A DNA stretch of 64,000 nucleotides from Anniella stebbinsi (taxonomy: Eukaryota; Chordata; Lepidosauria; Squamata; Anniellidae). The stretch's first letter is position 1. Each line of letters begins with the position of its first letter. A program made the translations under genes and the position numbers. Positions 1 to 11,785 of the stretch are shown here, piece after piece. The stretch is from NCBI GenBank assembly GCA_029215795.1, contig JARDYH010000007.1, positions 23,323,763-23,387,762 of the forward strand, written 5' to 3'. The notes beneath the pieces were generated by a model, which saw only the letters and a program-made list of their open reading frames with translations, was not told the DNA's origin and did no database searches.

Positions 1-80
1 AATAGCTCCTTCTTGTGTTTGAGTGGTACTGTTTTGGCTCTATGAGCAACGATACTCACATCCTGGATACTGGTGATAGG

Positions 81-430
81 GCTGTGACTGGATCCAGATC
101 CGGATCCTGAATCCGAGTCGGATCAGGGTGATCCGGGCCTCTGGATCCCAGATCCGAATTGGATCGGGCTCGGATTGGGCTGGATCAGGCTGGATTGGAT
201 CCATGATCCAGGTCCAATCTGGATCCGATCACAGCACTCCCTCCTGCTCTCCCTGCTCTCTCTCTCTCTCCCTCCCTGCTCCCACTCTCCCTGCTTACCT
301 GCTGCCTCCTCTGCATCGTCCTGCCATCATCTTCCATCCTCGCTGTGGGCCTCCACATTTCCTGGTAACTGCAGGTGATGACATCACCTGCCGTGACTGG
401 CAAATGCTTTGTCGACCTTGGATTGAAGAG
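81..430. mobile_element. Partial copy of the GATCC-rich palindromic hAT-like element
   Basis: Positions 88-230 are a dense run of GGATCC, GATCCG and CGGATC motifs, the same low-complexity signature as both ends of the 13.04-14.87 kb element. It is followed by a pyrimidine-rich stretch (238-300), a CTTACCTGC motif near 294, and an inverted repeat at about 357-408 centred on GGTGATGACATCACC. That centre also occurs in the 13.3 kb palindrome. The right arm decays after about 410, so this is a truncated or rearranged copy. The ends and target duplication were not found. The open frames here are by-products of the repeated motif. Confidence 0.55.
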
Positions 431-1674
431 CAACTGGTGAAGTTATTTCCAAGCCAGCTAGGAAGGGGTGGGAGAGGACCCTTTTGGCTGGATCTCCAAC
501 TTCCCCTTCCAAGATCAGAGTGCTTGTCTCCAACATCAAAAGGGGAATCTGGCCCCTGAGACACTCATCAAGGGATCTTGGGATTTCTCTCCTAAATATC
601 TTTGGAGTGAATTTGAAATCTTTTAGCAATAGAAAGTGAGTATTATTATTCTCCTTTCCTGAAAAACATGACAGTTCTGAGGTTGTAATCTGCCTCTTCG
701 AAGGAAGTGCTAATTGATAAGGGCTTTCTGTTGTTGTTTTTCATGTCCATACACAGGTGTGATGAACATTTTGAGATGAATCTTAAACCCCACTGACACC
801 TAAATAAAATTAACTGAAGTTAGCATTGCTAAACAGATGGCAATTAAGAACCGAACTGGACAACTGAGCCAAAACAAATTTATACCAAATATACTCCAGA
901 AGCTGGGATTGATTTATATTGAATCCACATGGAGTCATCCCCAGCCATAAGTCTTATTCACATTAGCGATGAGTTTTTGTGTCTCATGGTGTACTGAGTC
1001 CTCTCCTTGGAGAATCACCAAAGTATGGTCATCTTTGGGAAATGTCACAATCCTGATTATTAAGGTTGGCTTTGAGAACCTTGGTTTCAAAGTGACAGAG
1101 GGTTGCAAGTTTTAACTGACATCTATGTTCTCCGCTGTTGGGTCTCTAAAGTTCACAAGGGTTCAATCCCCTCTCCTGGTCCACATAGAGATAGACCAGG
1201 AGAGGGGTCCACATAGAGATAAGGGCCGCAAGGCCATACTGGAAGAGTGGTTCAGCTGCAGTGCAGGTACATACATAAGTGGCAAAGCACACCTCAGATT
1301 CAATCTATATTGCTTGGATTGGGGAAAACTCATACTGTGTAGCCAATACTGAGTTGGCAAAATGGTAACATGGATTAGGACAGCACAAAAGGCTAAATAG
1401 CAGGGACTGAAATGAAATGGCAGCTAGAATTGCCATTCCAATTTCATCTAAGACTGGGGTGGGTAATATGTAGCCCATAGGCTGCATGCATCACCCTGCC
1501 CTTCTTTATGACCAGCCCCCTGCCCTGGCTGTGGCAGCAACAAAAAATGGTGATTTGCTGCTGAAATTTGGCAGCGTGGCAGAGCCATCCAAAAACAGAG
1601 GTTAGTGGGTTCTTTTTTGCCCACTACTGCTACACTGAAATTCAACAGCAAAATGCCATGTGTTGTAACTAATC
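431..1674. other. Unique AT-rich DNA, no gene seen
   Basis: No recognisable coding, RNA or repeat unit. A small tandem echo at 1165-1222 repeats 'ccacatagagata' twice, about 32 bp apart, with 'aggagaggggtcc' between and 'ctcctggtccac' before, making a short imperfect hairpin. Confidence 0.5.
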
Positions 1675-1675
1675 C

Positions 1676-1905
1676 AAGAGCCAGTGTGGTGTAGTGGTTA
1701 AAGTCTTGGACTGGGATTCAGGAGATCCATGTTCTAGTCCTCATTCAGCCATGAAGCTCACCGGGTGTCTTTGTGCCAGTCACTGACTCTCAGCCTAGCC
1801 TATCTCACAGGGTGGTTATGAGGATAAAATGGAGAGGAGGACCATGTCAAGCGACTTGGGATTCTTGCAAGATGAAAGAAGGTGAGACATAAATGTAACA
1901 TGTTC
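1676..1905 (+). repeat. Sauria-type SINE, copy 1
   Basis: A tRNA-derived SINE with an internal promoter region (gtgtagtggttaaag) and a degenerate box B near 1733. Its body has the familiar landmarks: 'cagccatgaagctcaccggg', 'cagtcactgactctcagcct', 'ctatctcacagggtggtta' and 'gaggataaaatgg'. It ends in a weak '...gacataaatgtaac' 3' end. Two other copies lie at 7692-7935 (+) and 48171-48428 (-). Sauria SINEs are known from lizards, which supports the squamate assignment. Confidence 0.8.
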
Positions 1906-1919
1906 TTTCCTTGTCTACA

Positions 1920-2078
1920 CCTGCCTCCAAATCCCATCCCTGTTCTCTATTGTTTCCCTGTGTGTATGTTCATTGCATGCCTCTTGAGGTAGGGATCTGC
2001 CAAAGCTGGTCATTGTAAACCACCATGTAAATGGATGGTGCTATACTAGATGATAGATAGATAGATGCTATTGAGGGA
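1920..2078 (+). repeat. Retroelement 3' end fragment with GATA tail
   Basis: Contains 'cctcttgaggtagggatctg' and 'cattgtaaaccaccatg' followed by 'ggtgctata' and a short (GATA)n at 2052-2067. This is the general form of a squamate LINE or SINE 3' end (charged-tail text, then a 'gtgctata' block, then a simple repeat). The family was not identified. Confidence 0.4.
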
Positions 2079-3055
2079 TTTAGCTCAATATTACTGTAAT
2101 AACAAGTTACAAATAGTACATCTTTGAAGTACTCTCCACTTGTTTCTCTAGAAGGAGAAATGTGTGCAGCACTGATCTAGTATGGTTGTCATGACAGGAA
2201 CCTTGGCATTTGTGCCTGAAGCCTTCTATTTTAATCTTTTCTCATCCTGAACATGATAATAAGGTAACTTGATAAAGTGGCAGAGGTTAGCTGCAATTCT
2301 CTGCTTCTCATTGGGGAAAAAAAAGTACAACTAGGTATTTGACTGACCCAGCATGCACCACCAACAGAGACGGCAATGCAAGAGGCATCACTGAACAGGT
2401 GGCAAGAGCTAAGAAGAAGGACCTCTGACTTATGAGAATTAAATCTGTGAAAGTTAGAGGACACCTATAATTGAACCTTCCACAGTCATTTACCTGCTCA
2501 GAGAGTACTCTCCTTAAGGCCAGCTGCTGCCACAGACACCTAGCGTGTATCCAATTTCCCACTATAATTAATGCTCTGATTAAAATGTGATTTGAAAGAA
2601 AGTCATAGTAGTTAATATATACTAGAGAACTGAAACAAAGCCAATGCCGATTTGTGGTGGATTCATTTTGGGATTTGCCTGGCACGTGGTCAAATTGAAG
2701 CATCCTTTATATTCTTTCCTTCATGCATTCAAGTATCTACAGGCTGGGAGGCACATTATGATTACCATGTGAAAAAACAGTACAGCTCTACCTGTTAAAA
2801 GCTTTGAAGGTTCCCTATTGAGAAGCAAAGAAAACAGGAAGGGCTTAATATTGACAGTGAAGGATGAGCTGTTGCAAGTGCAGGCAGAACGTTCGTCAGG
2901 TTGAAGGACTGACACAGGCTCGAAAGAGGATAGGGATGTGTGAATCAGAAAAACCTGAGTTTGTCAAAGTTCTTGGAATGCCATCTCAAAGCTCATTCTG
3001 ACTTGAACCCATATCAGACTGTGAGCAATCCATGTGCATTTTCATGCATTTTTTT
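2079..3055. other. Unique AT-rich DNA, no gene seen
   Basis: No repeat family or gene recognised. Open frames up to 131 codons on the minus strand (2308-2703) have no recognisable domain and composition typical of non-coding DNA. Confidence 0.5.
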
Positions 3056-3255
3056 TCAAATGTACGCATCAATTGCATGCATCTTTGAAATGTACACATT
3101 CCTCTCCCATTGGTTGAGGCATATTTCTGTCCATTTTTCAAAAGTACACATTTTTTCACAGGTGTTTTTAAATGTACACATGCTGTCAAATGAATGTGTA
3201 GTTTTTGTTTTTGTTTGTGAGTCACATTGCAATCTTTGAAATGTACAGATTTCAA
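3056..3255. repeat. Degenerate TGTACA-motif repeat
   Basis: Five copies of a core like 'aaaTGTACACAtt' occur at about 3061, 3091, 3144, 3174 and 3242, most preceded by a TTTCAAA or TTTGAAA block. Spacing is irregular (about 30, 53, 30 and 68 bp). Overlapping minus-strand frames read as repeated 'CTF' peptides, which is a by-product of the repeat. It may be a decayed minisatellite or the subterminal region of an old transposon. Confidence 0.55.
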
Positions 3256-3900
3256 CCACACATTGTGTCCAAGGTCATGTTTGGTCCAGCAGGTGAAAAC
3301 TCAGTAAATCCTGATTTTTTTTTTAAAAAAAACTGAAATGATTGTTTTATACATTCCTGGGAGTGGATTGTTAGTGAATGAGGGAAAAGCTGCCTCACCT
3401 GTTGAAATTTCAAGGGTATGAAGAAATGCTCACTGGTGCTCTCCCGGACATCTTCCATTTTTAACTTCCTAGAAATGACACAGGTACATTATCCCTATGC
3501 AGTTTCACCTGCATGCATGAGGGGTTAAAAGTGTAGTGGGAGTCAGAGAACTCACACAGAAGCTCCACCCACAACATCCTATGGCGCCTAGCTCCTCTAT
3601 AGGTCTTTATGCATTTACTAAAACAAATGAAGAACAGGAAATATGCATCAGTTGCACTTCCTTTATATACCTTATACTTGTGTATGACATTACTCTTAGA
3701 AAACAGCCCTAGGGGTCCAACTAATTGTAACACACAAACCTGTGTAAATAAAGATCTGCTGGTCCATCTTTATTTATTTTTTTACTACAAAACAATGAAG
3801 AGAGAGGTGATTTGGAGCAAAGAAGCAATGAGGAAGCGGTGTTTGGCTTTTCTGTCTGCCTGCCTGCCACATTTCTGCAGATAAGGCACCCCTCTGCAAT
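3256..3900. other. Unique AT-rich DNA, no gene seen
   Basis: Nothing recognised. The open frames on either strand (for example 3461-3733 minus and 3609-3884 plus) lack any family signature and run through homopolymers. Confidence 0.45.
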
Positions 3901-3904
3901 GCAG

Positions 3905-4465
3905 GATGAAACTGTCATATCTCTCTCAGATGGCCATCCAGTGTCTTCTTAAATACCCACCTCTAAGTGAGGGAGAGTCCATCACTTCCGAAGACAGCCA
4001 TTCCCACTACTGAACAGGGCTTACCATGTGGAGGTTTTTTCTGATGTTTAGTCAAAATGTTTTTGCTGTTTTAACTTTTGTATATTGTTTTTAATTGTTT
4101 TAATCTTATGTAAAACACCCAGAGGGCTTCAGCTGTGGGGCGGTATACAAACGTAATAAAATAAATAAATAAAATAAAATCTGTCCCTCTGCATTTTCCA
4201 CCCATTGGTTCTACTCCTGCCATCTGGAACAAGAGAGAACTAATCTAGTCCATCTTCTGAAGGGCAGCCCTTTATTTGAAGACATCCAGCTCTCCCTTAT
4301 GCTCTCTTCTCCATGGACAGCACTTCCAATAGGACTTGGTTTACCTCACTATCCTAGTTATCCTACTTTGAACACATCCCATTTGCCAATGTTCTTCTTA
4401 AAATATAGTGCCCGGAACTGAACCTAGTCCTCCTAGATAGCTCCTTAGTGCACTTCCTAAGGAGA
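3905..4465 (-). mobile_element. CR1 LINE 3' fragment, interrupted
   Basis: The plus strand carries the familiar antisense text of a CR1 3' region: 'tttttctgatgtttag', 'cacccattggttctactcct', 'tggaacaagagagaacta', 'gggcagccctttatttgaag' and 'agtgcccggaactgaac'. The LINE therefore reads on the minus strand. A separate L2-like 3' tail (4045-4183) sits in the middle and splits it. No intact reading frame remains. Confidence 0.7.
4045..4183 (+). mobile_element. L2-like LINE 3' tail inserted in CR1
   Basis: A short 5'-truncated insertion: T-rich text, then 'cacccagagggcttcagctg', 'tggggcggtatacaaacg' and an (AATAA)n tail. The 'gagcttcagctatggggcgg' type block recurs at 16.19 kb (reverse), 38.2 kb and 62.93 kb next to recognisable L2 protein remnants. 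The CR1 text resumes directly after the tail. Confidence 0.65.
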
Positions 4466-4469
4466 AAAA

Positions 4470-5455
4470 AGAATAGTAAGGGATAAACATATTCAGGAGC
4501 TGGAAGATGATATGGAGTAACCACAGCCTCTGGGTGACATTCCTGAGAGAACCGGGGGATGGAGTGTCACCTCCATGGGGTTTGCAGTCTAATGAGATTG
4601 TCTTGGGGGTGGAGGGTAAAGATGCAAAGGGGGGGAATGAAGAGAAAACCTGCTGGGGAAGGCTCCCTTCATGGACTTATATCTGAAGCCTAGGAAGTGA
4701 GGCAAATGGGGGTAGGAGAATAATTGATGCAGTATATCCCTCCAAAGTGAGTTATGAACATCTGTAATGGTACACCAAGCTATCATTATACCCCCACCAT
4801 GCTTAGGATTGCTTTGTAATAGGAATTAAAGAAATATAATGTTGGAAAGAAAAAGAAAGAAAAACCAGAGTTCCTGAAGAACATTTGTTGTAAACATTAT
4901 TACCAAGAGGAAAAAGCCATTTGGAGAACACTGTAAAACTCAGTATACACTATAGATAGCGAAGTTTGTGGCTTGTGACTGTTACAGTGATTGATGTCGA
5001 GATTCTGTCTCACAGTACAAAACTTTGTGATGGTGGGAACTCTTTGAGGGCCTTATAAGATAATAGCTTATACTTTGTTTGATGGGAGGGCCATCCGACA
5101 CATTGAACAGATGGAATATTTCGTAGTATTAGAGGTATACCTCAGGCTTCTAAATAGGTGTACTTCAGTGCTTTATTCAAACATATAGCATGGTTTTTGT
5201 TTGTTTGTTTTCAACTTGGGAAGGAGCATTTTCTATAACTGAACCAAATAAAGACCTTTCAGAAAGGCAATAGAGGTGGACAGACTCTCAAATTAGAGGT
5301 GACAGTGAATGAAGCACATATTTCCCTCTTTTTGATTGAACAGCCTGTGTTCATATTGCTATATTGCCACTTAAACATTTAGGGTAGCTACAAGAACTTT
5401 ATAGAATAGCAAGCAAATTGACTTATCTTCTGGTTCTCGCAACTTAAACTGCACC
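4470..5455. other. Unique AT-rich DNA, no gene seen
   Basis: No repeat or gene recognised. Short (TTTG)n at about 5203-5215. Confidence 0.45.
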
Positions 5456-5484
5456 CATTAGACACACTTGGACCAGAATCTATG

Positions 5485-5640
5485 TTAGTGTAATGACTTC
5501 ATTAGGTCAACCAGAAGATCACAAAAAATGTGCAAGCTTTAGAGATCCCCAGATCTCTTCATCAGGCAAGATGTCAAAAACAGAACAGAAAAGAAAAAGC
5601 AGATTTGGCAGCATGGAAGGTGATGGGAGGGGAAAAACCT
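5485..5640 (-). repeat. Possible retroelement 3' end (antisense)
   Basis: The reverse strand reads 'gcctgatgaagagatctgg', then 'ctaaagcttgcac' and a T-rich run. The CTGATGAAG...AAGCTT layout resembles 3' regions of vertebrate Penelope-like or related retroelements. A 'cctgatgaaggcctttaa' block in the 41.4 kb repeat has the same form. This is recognition by layout only. Confidence 0.3.
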
Positions 5641-5668
5641 TTAACTTAATGGTGAAGTCACAGTGTCT

Positions 5669-5895
5669 GGCTCAATTCGGACAACACAATAAGCAACTGG
5701 TGTGGGGGGAAACAATCGTCAGTTGTTTTTACTATTGTGTCATCCGAATGCTGCCATAGTCAACTCAGTGCTGATCCTAATCCACACCACAGTTGATTAT
5801 TTATCACCATGTTGTGTGGGGAGTACCCCCTAGTTGAACAACTGTAAAGTTGATTATTACCTCACCATTGACTATCGTGTCGTCCGAACTGAGCC
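5669..5895 (+). mobile_element. Family A inverted-repeat element, copy 1 (3-bp TSD)
   Basis: A 227-bp non-autonomous element. It starts with 'ggctcaattcggacaacaca' and ends with the inverse 'gtcgtccgaactgagcc'. The flanking TCT is duplicated (5666-5668 and 5896-5898). A second inverted copy of the TIR ('attgtgtcatccgaatg') lies inside at about 5733, so the element has three TIR-like modules. No coding capacity. Closely similar copies of 226 bp are at 28453 and 48530. Confidence 0.85.
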
Positions 5896-5898
5896 TCT

Positions 5899-7690
5899 GT
5901 ATGTTCAGAGTCCCAATATGAAGTCAGGGAGGAGAGGTGTGCAGACATTCAAATTAGGCTCTGTAGGTCATGTCATGGTTACAAGGTTGGACTTGGAACT
6001 GCCCTTAGGGTCGCTGGGAACAAGAAGAGGAAAACATTGGATCCCCCATTATGGAAATGTAAAAATCAGCGGTTTCCATCCAAGGTGAAGTACACAGGCA
6101 AATTTTACCAGTGGTTTACAGTGAGAAACTTGGCAGTTTTTACATTAACCAAGCTGGAGATATTTTCAGATGTTGTATTTGTTATTCTTTCCTCATGCCA
6201 TTTCTCCATGTAGTATCTTTATTATTTTCTCTTTTTTTTCTCCCTTCAGGACTTTAAATTTACACAAATGGGGTCGTAGAGAGAGAGAGAGAGAGAGAGT
6301 CTCACGCAAGTATACATGTGTGCAAGTCCATCTGTCCACTATGTAGTATATTGCCACTGGAAATATCCTATTCAATTCCATCATCTCCATACACTATTTC
6401 ATTTAGCCCTGCAGACCCATATTCTGTACTTGTCATTTCTCAAAGGACTTGTCAGTTTCATTCCCCAGTTTGGCGCTTCCCAATAGAAGGGGGGCACGAA
6501 AGCGGAGGATGAAATTAACAACTTGTTTAACAAATATGGAATACACCTCTATAGGGTGAATGAATTAATGTGTGGAGAGGACGAAACTGACAATGGTATT
6601 TACAATGGGAATATGTCTGTGTGTGGCTACATAGTGGACAGGCGGACTTTCGTAATGCACAATATGAAGATGTCACAAAATAAGGATATGCGATCCTCCA
6701 CATTATGGGGAAAAGTGGACAATTTTGGTGTGGTGTTGTCCTGTGTCAGTTGCAGTCTTGTATTGTGCACAACTTTCTTAATGGGACAGCCATTTCTATC
6801 ATGTTTTGTCTAGGATATTGGACACATCTTTACAGCTCTCCATGAAAATCTCTCCAATGTGAAGGAATGAGACCCATTATGTTATCACCTGTGCTACTGT
6901 TGATAGCCAGATGTGGAATCCTACACTAACTGGTATTGATTTTAAGTTGGCATGTCATTGAGTGTGATGAAGTAATGTTTGGATGTCTGCTGTTAATAGG
7001 CATCTGGAGCTTTAAAAAAAAAAGATTTCCGCACATATTTTAGAAAAAGTAATAATTATGTAGGCCATCTTATGAACAGGATTGGGATATTTAAGTTTTG
7101 AAATTATTGTTGTGTTGTGGAGAGAATGTAATCATGATGTTACCCATTTATTTTTAAAATAATCCGGTGAATTTTGCTCCATCAGCAGAAAGCACCATTG
7201 TGGCATTAGGAGAGCTAGAGTTAGCCATTACTGCTGTAGATAACTTGGAATTCATTGCTGCTTACTGAGACTTTCATTACTCTATTTTCTGCTTCCTTGC
7301 AATGAGTCCTTGAGAAGGCCTTGTCCCCTACTATCTCAACAAGTAATTTATCAGTTGCAGTAATGGTAACTTTACAATGTGAGTGTGACCAAGGTGTAGA
7401 TAAAAAAAATGCACTTAGAATTAGGAATGAATAGGTCTGTCTATCTCAGTCTCACTGAGATCATCAGATTTTTAAGGTCGAGCATGTGCAATCCCACTTC
7501 CAGACAAGTTTATACATTTTCCCCAAGTACTACACACTGCTGAAATACAGTCTTGTGGACAAATGTTTGAAATATACACCTTCTTGTGCACACTTTAACA
7601 GACTACAAAGAAATGTTTGCCACATATAGGAAGCCATTCAGTTGCATCAGACTATGAATGAAATAGGCTTCAATCCTGTTCTGTGTACAT
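5899..7690. other. Unique DNA with one GA microsatellite
   Basis: (GA)n at 6277-6299. Otherwise no repeat family or gene recognised. ORFs such as 6523-6813 (+) have no recognisable domain. Confidence 0.45.
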
Positions 7691-7691
7691 G

Positions 7692-7935
7692 TGAGAGCCA
7701 GTGTGTGTAGTGGTTAGAGAGTTGGATTGGGAGTTGAGAGATCTGGGTTCTTCCACTCAGCCATGGAAGCTCACTGGGTGACTTTAGGCCAATCACAGGC
7801 TCTCAGCACAACCTACCTCACAGGGTTGTTGTTGTGAGGATAAAATGCAGAAGAGGAGGATTATGTATGCCGACTTGGATTCCTTGGAGGGGAAAGGGTG
7901 GGATATAAATGCAATAATAAAAATAAATAAAATGT
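7692..7935 (+). repeat. Sauria-type SINE, copy 2
   Basis: The best preserved of the three copies. It starts 'gagccagtgtgtgtagtgg', continues with 'ccatggaagctcactgggtg', 'acctacctcacagggttgtt' and 'gtgaggataaaatgcagaag', and ends with 'gggatataaatgcaataata' and an (AATAA)n-type tail. Confidence 0.85.
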
Positions 7936-9799
7936 GAAATCATATTGTAGAATGATTCTTTATAGAGCTAAACAGACCCCCTTCCCTTTTCCATTCTTTC
8001 TGTGGCTTGTTGAACTGCTGCTGTGCCTGCGACCACCATCATGGCCAATTTCCCCCAAGAAGAGGCTTTCCTGCAAGATTCATGGCACTATCCAGCAGTG
8101 TGGCTTTTCTTGTATCCTGAGCAAGCCAATTTCTTTCATCAAGTTGGTGCAATTGGTCCAGAATATATCAGTAAGGGTTTTAATGGGTTCTTTTCTATAA
8201 GAACATATCACAGCCATTTTACTTTTACAACAGCTGCACTGGTTGCCACTGTGCATAATTCAAAGGGGGGGAGTTTCCAATTTGATATGGACTTGAGTTG
8301 GAATGAGCTTCAGGATGGATTTTGAGAAAGTTAAGGAGAACAGGATTTGCTGATTTTCACATCCCTAGCCAAAGTATCTGAAAACAATCCAAACGCCCTG
8401 CTTATTCTAATGTATGACAAGTTATAATGCATGCTAATTTGGCATTCCACTTAATTAAACAATCAAGTGATTCCTTTTGTTGTTCTCAGACACAAGTAAG
8501 ACTAGATGGAGAACGCAAGAGAGTTTCTGAATCTCTTTAATATGTCACTCAACCTGGCTTTGTATCACTCCCAAACTAATACTTTCTCCCTAACTTTTAC
8601 TAAACAATGTACAAGGGTTTTTTTCTTCTTCTTTAATTCAAAAACTGGCAGGTTTTCCCTAGGTTGCATCTGATATCAAAATCAAGAATTATTAACATTA
8701 CAAAGAGCACCACTCTCCTAGAGTGCCCCTTTTATCATTCTAAGCAGCTGCCTTCAGGCAAAACATTTAACCTTGGGAAATGCAATAGGAATTGTTGGGA
8801 AGTCAGAAATCTTTGAAACCCTTTGACTTCATCCAGAAATCTACTATACAGCTTTAGCTGAAGGAAGATGAAGCCCTTATTTTCATTTGATGTTTATCAA
8901 TTCTATCTATTGCACTTAAAATTGATAGATATGGCACCTCTTATTATAAACAATGACTTTCCATTTTATTCCTTAAAGCAGCAGTGATGAAAAATACACC
9001 TTTACCCCACTGGGAATGTTATTAGGATGAAAGGAGTCGGGGGGGGGGGGGAAGCCTGATTGTGCTAAGTGTTTAAAATAGGCCCACAGATGATCTTATC
9101 TATTATGCTGGCTGTTTTATAGCAAATGATAAATTTCCCATTCCATTTTTCTATTATATCACCTGTTGCTCCTGCTGGAGTGAAAAGGCTGATGTGTCAA
9201 TTATATGCCTTTATTTGGCAGTTGGGTATATCTCTAGTTGCAAAAAACACATTTCAGACTGATGTTTTATTCTCAAAATCTCATTATATCTATCTAGCTC
9301 TGAGAAAGCCCAACAGCATCACTCCAAAAGGACGATTAGTTGCAGTAACAAATACTTTCATAAAGCCTTTTGACTACGTAATTGTCACTCGGAACATACT
9401 GTAAATGGACAAGAAAAGGTATTTGAAGGTGAAACGCAAGAAATCTCAAAACAGGCAAAACAGTTTATACTGGCAATATAAAACAGGCAAAGCATTTTAG
9501 GCTGGAAGCATGAGCATTTATGAGTGGACCCATTCCTCAAACATAAAAGAAACACCTCTAGATAGAAGATAGATGGATATTAGTGCTATGTTGAAAATTC
9601 TTCACATTTTTTTACCACGCTAATTCAATTTGATAGAAATAAATTGCTTTTTGCAAAGAATTCAAAGGAGAAATTTTCAAGGTTGGATTCTGGATTCTTG
9701 TGCTTATCTTACTTATGAGGTGGTGGAAGGCTGCAAAGCAATGGAGAAATGTGTAATAGAAGGAAGACACACATATTATTGCCCTCAGCCACTTTATAT
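7936..9799. other. Unique AT-rich DNA, no gene seen
   Basis: A G homopolymer at about 9040-9052. No recognisable gene or repeat family. The overlapping frames at 7934-8325 have no known domain. Confidence 0.45.
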
Positions 9800-10018
9800 T
9801 AGGCTGACCAGATAAAATCCACATCAGGGCTCATGTAACTTTAACAGTTGTAGAGAAAAGGGAATTTCAGCCAGTGTCATTTGTATGCAATTAGTTCCTG
9901 GTGATATTCCCTCTTCATCACAACAGTTCAAGTTGCAGGGGCCCTGCCTTCTTTTGTATATGCAGGCACTATACTAGAGTGACCATATACAAAAGAAGGC
10001 AGGCCCCCTGCAACTTTA
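9800..10018. mobile_element. Foldback hAT-like element (TAGGCTGACC family), truncated
   Basis: The left arm begins 'taggctgaccagataaa' and contains 'gggctcatgtaactttaaca', 'gaaaagggaatttcagccag' and 'ccctcttcatcacaacag', identical in order to the 62.16 kb copy. The inverted right arm starts at about 9979 ('gtgaccatatacaaaag') and stops after about 35 bp, so the distal right arm and its TSD are missing. Confidence 0.7.
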
Positions 10019-10565
10019 GGAAATTGAAGGGCAGTTTTTAACACAACACTAGCTCCACCTCTTCCTAAACAAAATGGAGGCCAGGCTTTTGTCTAAAGCA
10101 GGGTTAGCGCAACAAACAAACACACAAACAAACCAAAGAAAGAAAGAAGCTGTGCAGCAACCGTTGCCACTGGTGAGTCCTACCTGTGAGAAACTGTTGG
10201 GAATTTCTCCCACCCCTGGAGAAATTTGGTGAAATTGTCCCCCCAATTCCCAAGGTCGAAAATAAACTAGAGAATTTTGCAAATTCTTATTCTCATTTAC
10301 ATTTTTATACCACCCAATAGTCAAAGCTCCATAGAAACAAATGCCATTATGGGGGATAGATTATAGACTAACTATAAGACTGCTCAGACACCTTTGCCTA
10401 TGGAGCTGTATATAAATGAAATAAATAAATAATGAAATAAATAATAGATAGACTGAAACACACACACACAGCACCAGGGAAATTGACTGTGGGAAGTGTT
10501 TGCTAATCTTGACACTGTCGGCCTGAAATTCCTTAAGTTTTCCCTGAGCAAGAACCTCCATAGTC
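10019..10565. other. Unique DNA, no gene seen
   Basis: Short runs of (CAAA)n near 10105 and (CA)n near 10460. Nothing else recognised. Confidence 0.4.
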
Positions 10566-10568
10566 ACA

Positions 10569-10923
10569 GGTCTCCTCCACACGAGACGTTTAATGAGCCT
10601 TGAAGGCTCATTATAAATTTTACCTCCACACCAGCGGAGCGCAAATCGGGCGTACAGGCGCGTTATCTCCCCGATAATGCGCATTTTCAAATGCGCGTTA
10701 AATAGCGACTTTTATTTTGCTCCGGCCGTTAAAGCGCATTTTCGCGGTGTGAACAAGCGATTATGCGCGTTAACTTCTTGTAAAGCGCTTTTTGGACATC
10801 AATTAATGCGCTTCGCCGCCTCTCGCCGCCTCCCGTGCAGAGGGTTTAGGAGTAAATGCGCCTCCGCGATAATGCGCATAATCGCCGAACCGGCCGCAAA
10901 AGCGCATCCTTGTGGAGGGGGCC
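10569..10923. mobile_element. Family C CpG-rich inverted-repeat element (3-bp TSD)
   Basis: The ends are 'ggtctcctccacacgag' and the inverse 'cttgtggagggggcc', flanked by a duplicated ACA (10566-10568 and 10924-10926). A 23-bp near-perfect palindrome ('aatgagccttgaaggctcat' core) lies at 10591-10613. From about 10636 to 10915 it holds roughly eleven GCGC tetramers, mostly in the form AATGCGCAT or AAAGCGCAT, separated by AT-rich spacers. No plausible protein. It is the most CpG-dense segment of the first 12 kb. Confidence 0.75.
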
Positions 10924-10926
10924 ACA

Positions 10927-11736
10927 GTGAATTTTGTCTTAAGGAAACAATTCAGAATTCAGTGGCCGCTTAAAGATCCATGAAACCCCCTTGAGAGGTT
11001 TGGCTATCAAAACCTTTGTAGAGGGGTGTGTGTGTGTGTGTGTGTAAGTTCCTCAGACGTTTTGTCCATGTGGAAACATCTAAATTTGCCTCAAAAAAAC
11101 ATGCTTATATCAAGTATTGCTGTAGAAATGCAACATGCAAGTTCTATTAAAGTAACAAAAGGCAAACATCCCTCAGCTGTGTTTGTAATAGGCTGGTTTT
11201 TAGCATTCTCTTTTTTTTTCTCTCTCTCTCTTTCTTTTAATTTGGTATGTATGTATAAAGCCCTTCAGTCAGTCAACTCCCATGGCCACCCACAATAAAA
11301 TATAAACAACACTAAAATCAGTGCAATACAACAAAACAGAACAGTCATAATGAAGTAGCAGTTAAAATATGTTAAGAAATCTTGCTTTAGAAGGTTGGGA
11401 GAATGACAAAAAAAAGTTCTTTACCTGGCTGTCACTGGAAAGGCAATTGATGGAGAGACTTTATCTAATGAACATCATGTAGAAGAATTCTGAATGAAAA
11501 CTCAACTGCTGAACTTGTTCCCATGGCCAAGATCCAACAAAGCTATCTACATATCTATATATAACCCTCCTGAGTCCTTGCTGCTAGATGTCAATTTTAA
11601 TTCCCCCAGGAATACCTGGAAAGATTTTGCACCATGAGGCAGGTACGTTAGCCCTATGCAGGCATTCAGCCTTCACATCTTTGGCTTACTTGGTTGGTGA
11701 ACAGTTTCACCACCACCACCACCGCCAATGTCCCTC

Positions 11737-11785
<49 letters not shown>

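Noticed and set aside
2986..3261. Cys-rich minus-strand frame of 91 codons
   Set aside because: The repeated Cys-Thr-Phe peptides come from the degenerate TGTACA repeat.
3905..4465. Host exon suggested by long unique-looking text
   Set aside because: The text matches antisense CR1 3' wording seen at 18.9 and 30.5 kb, so it is LINE-derived.
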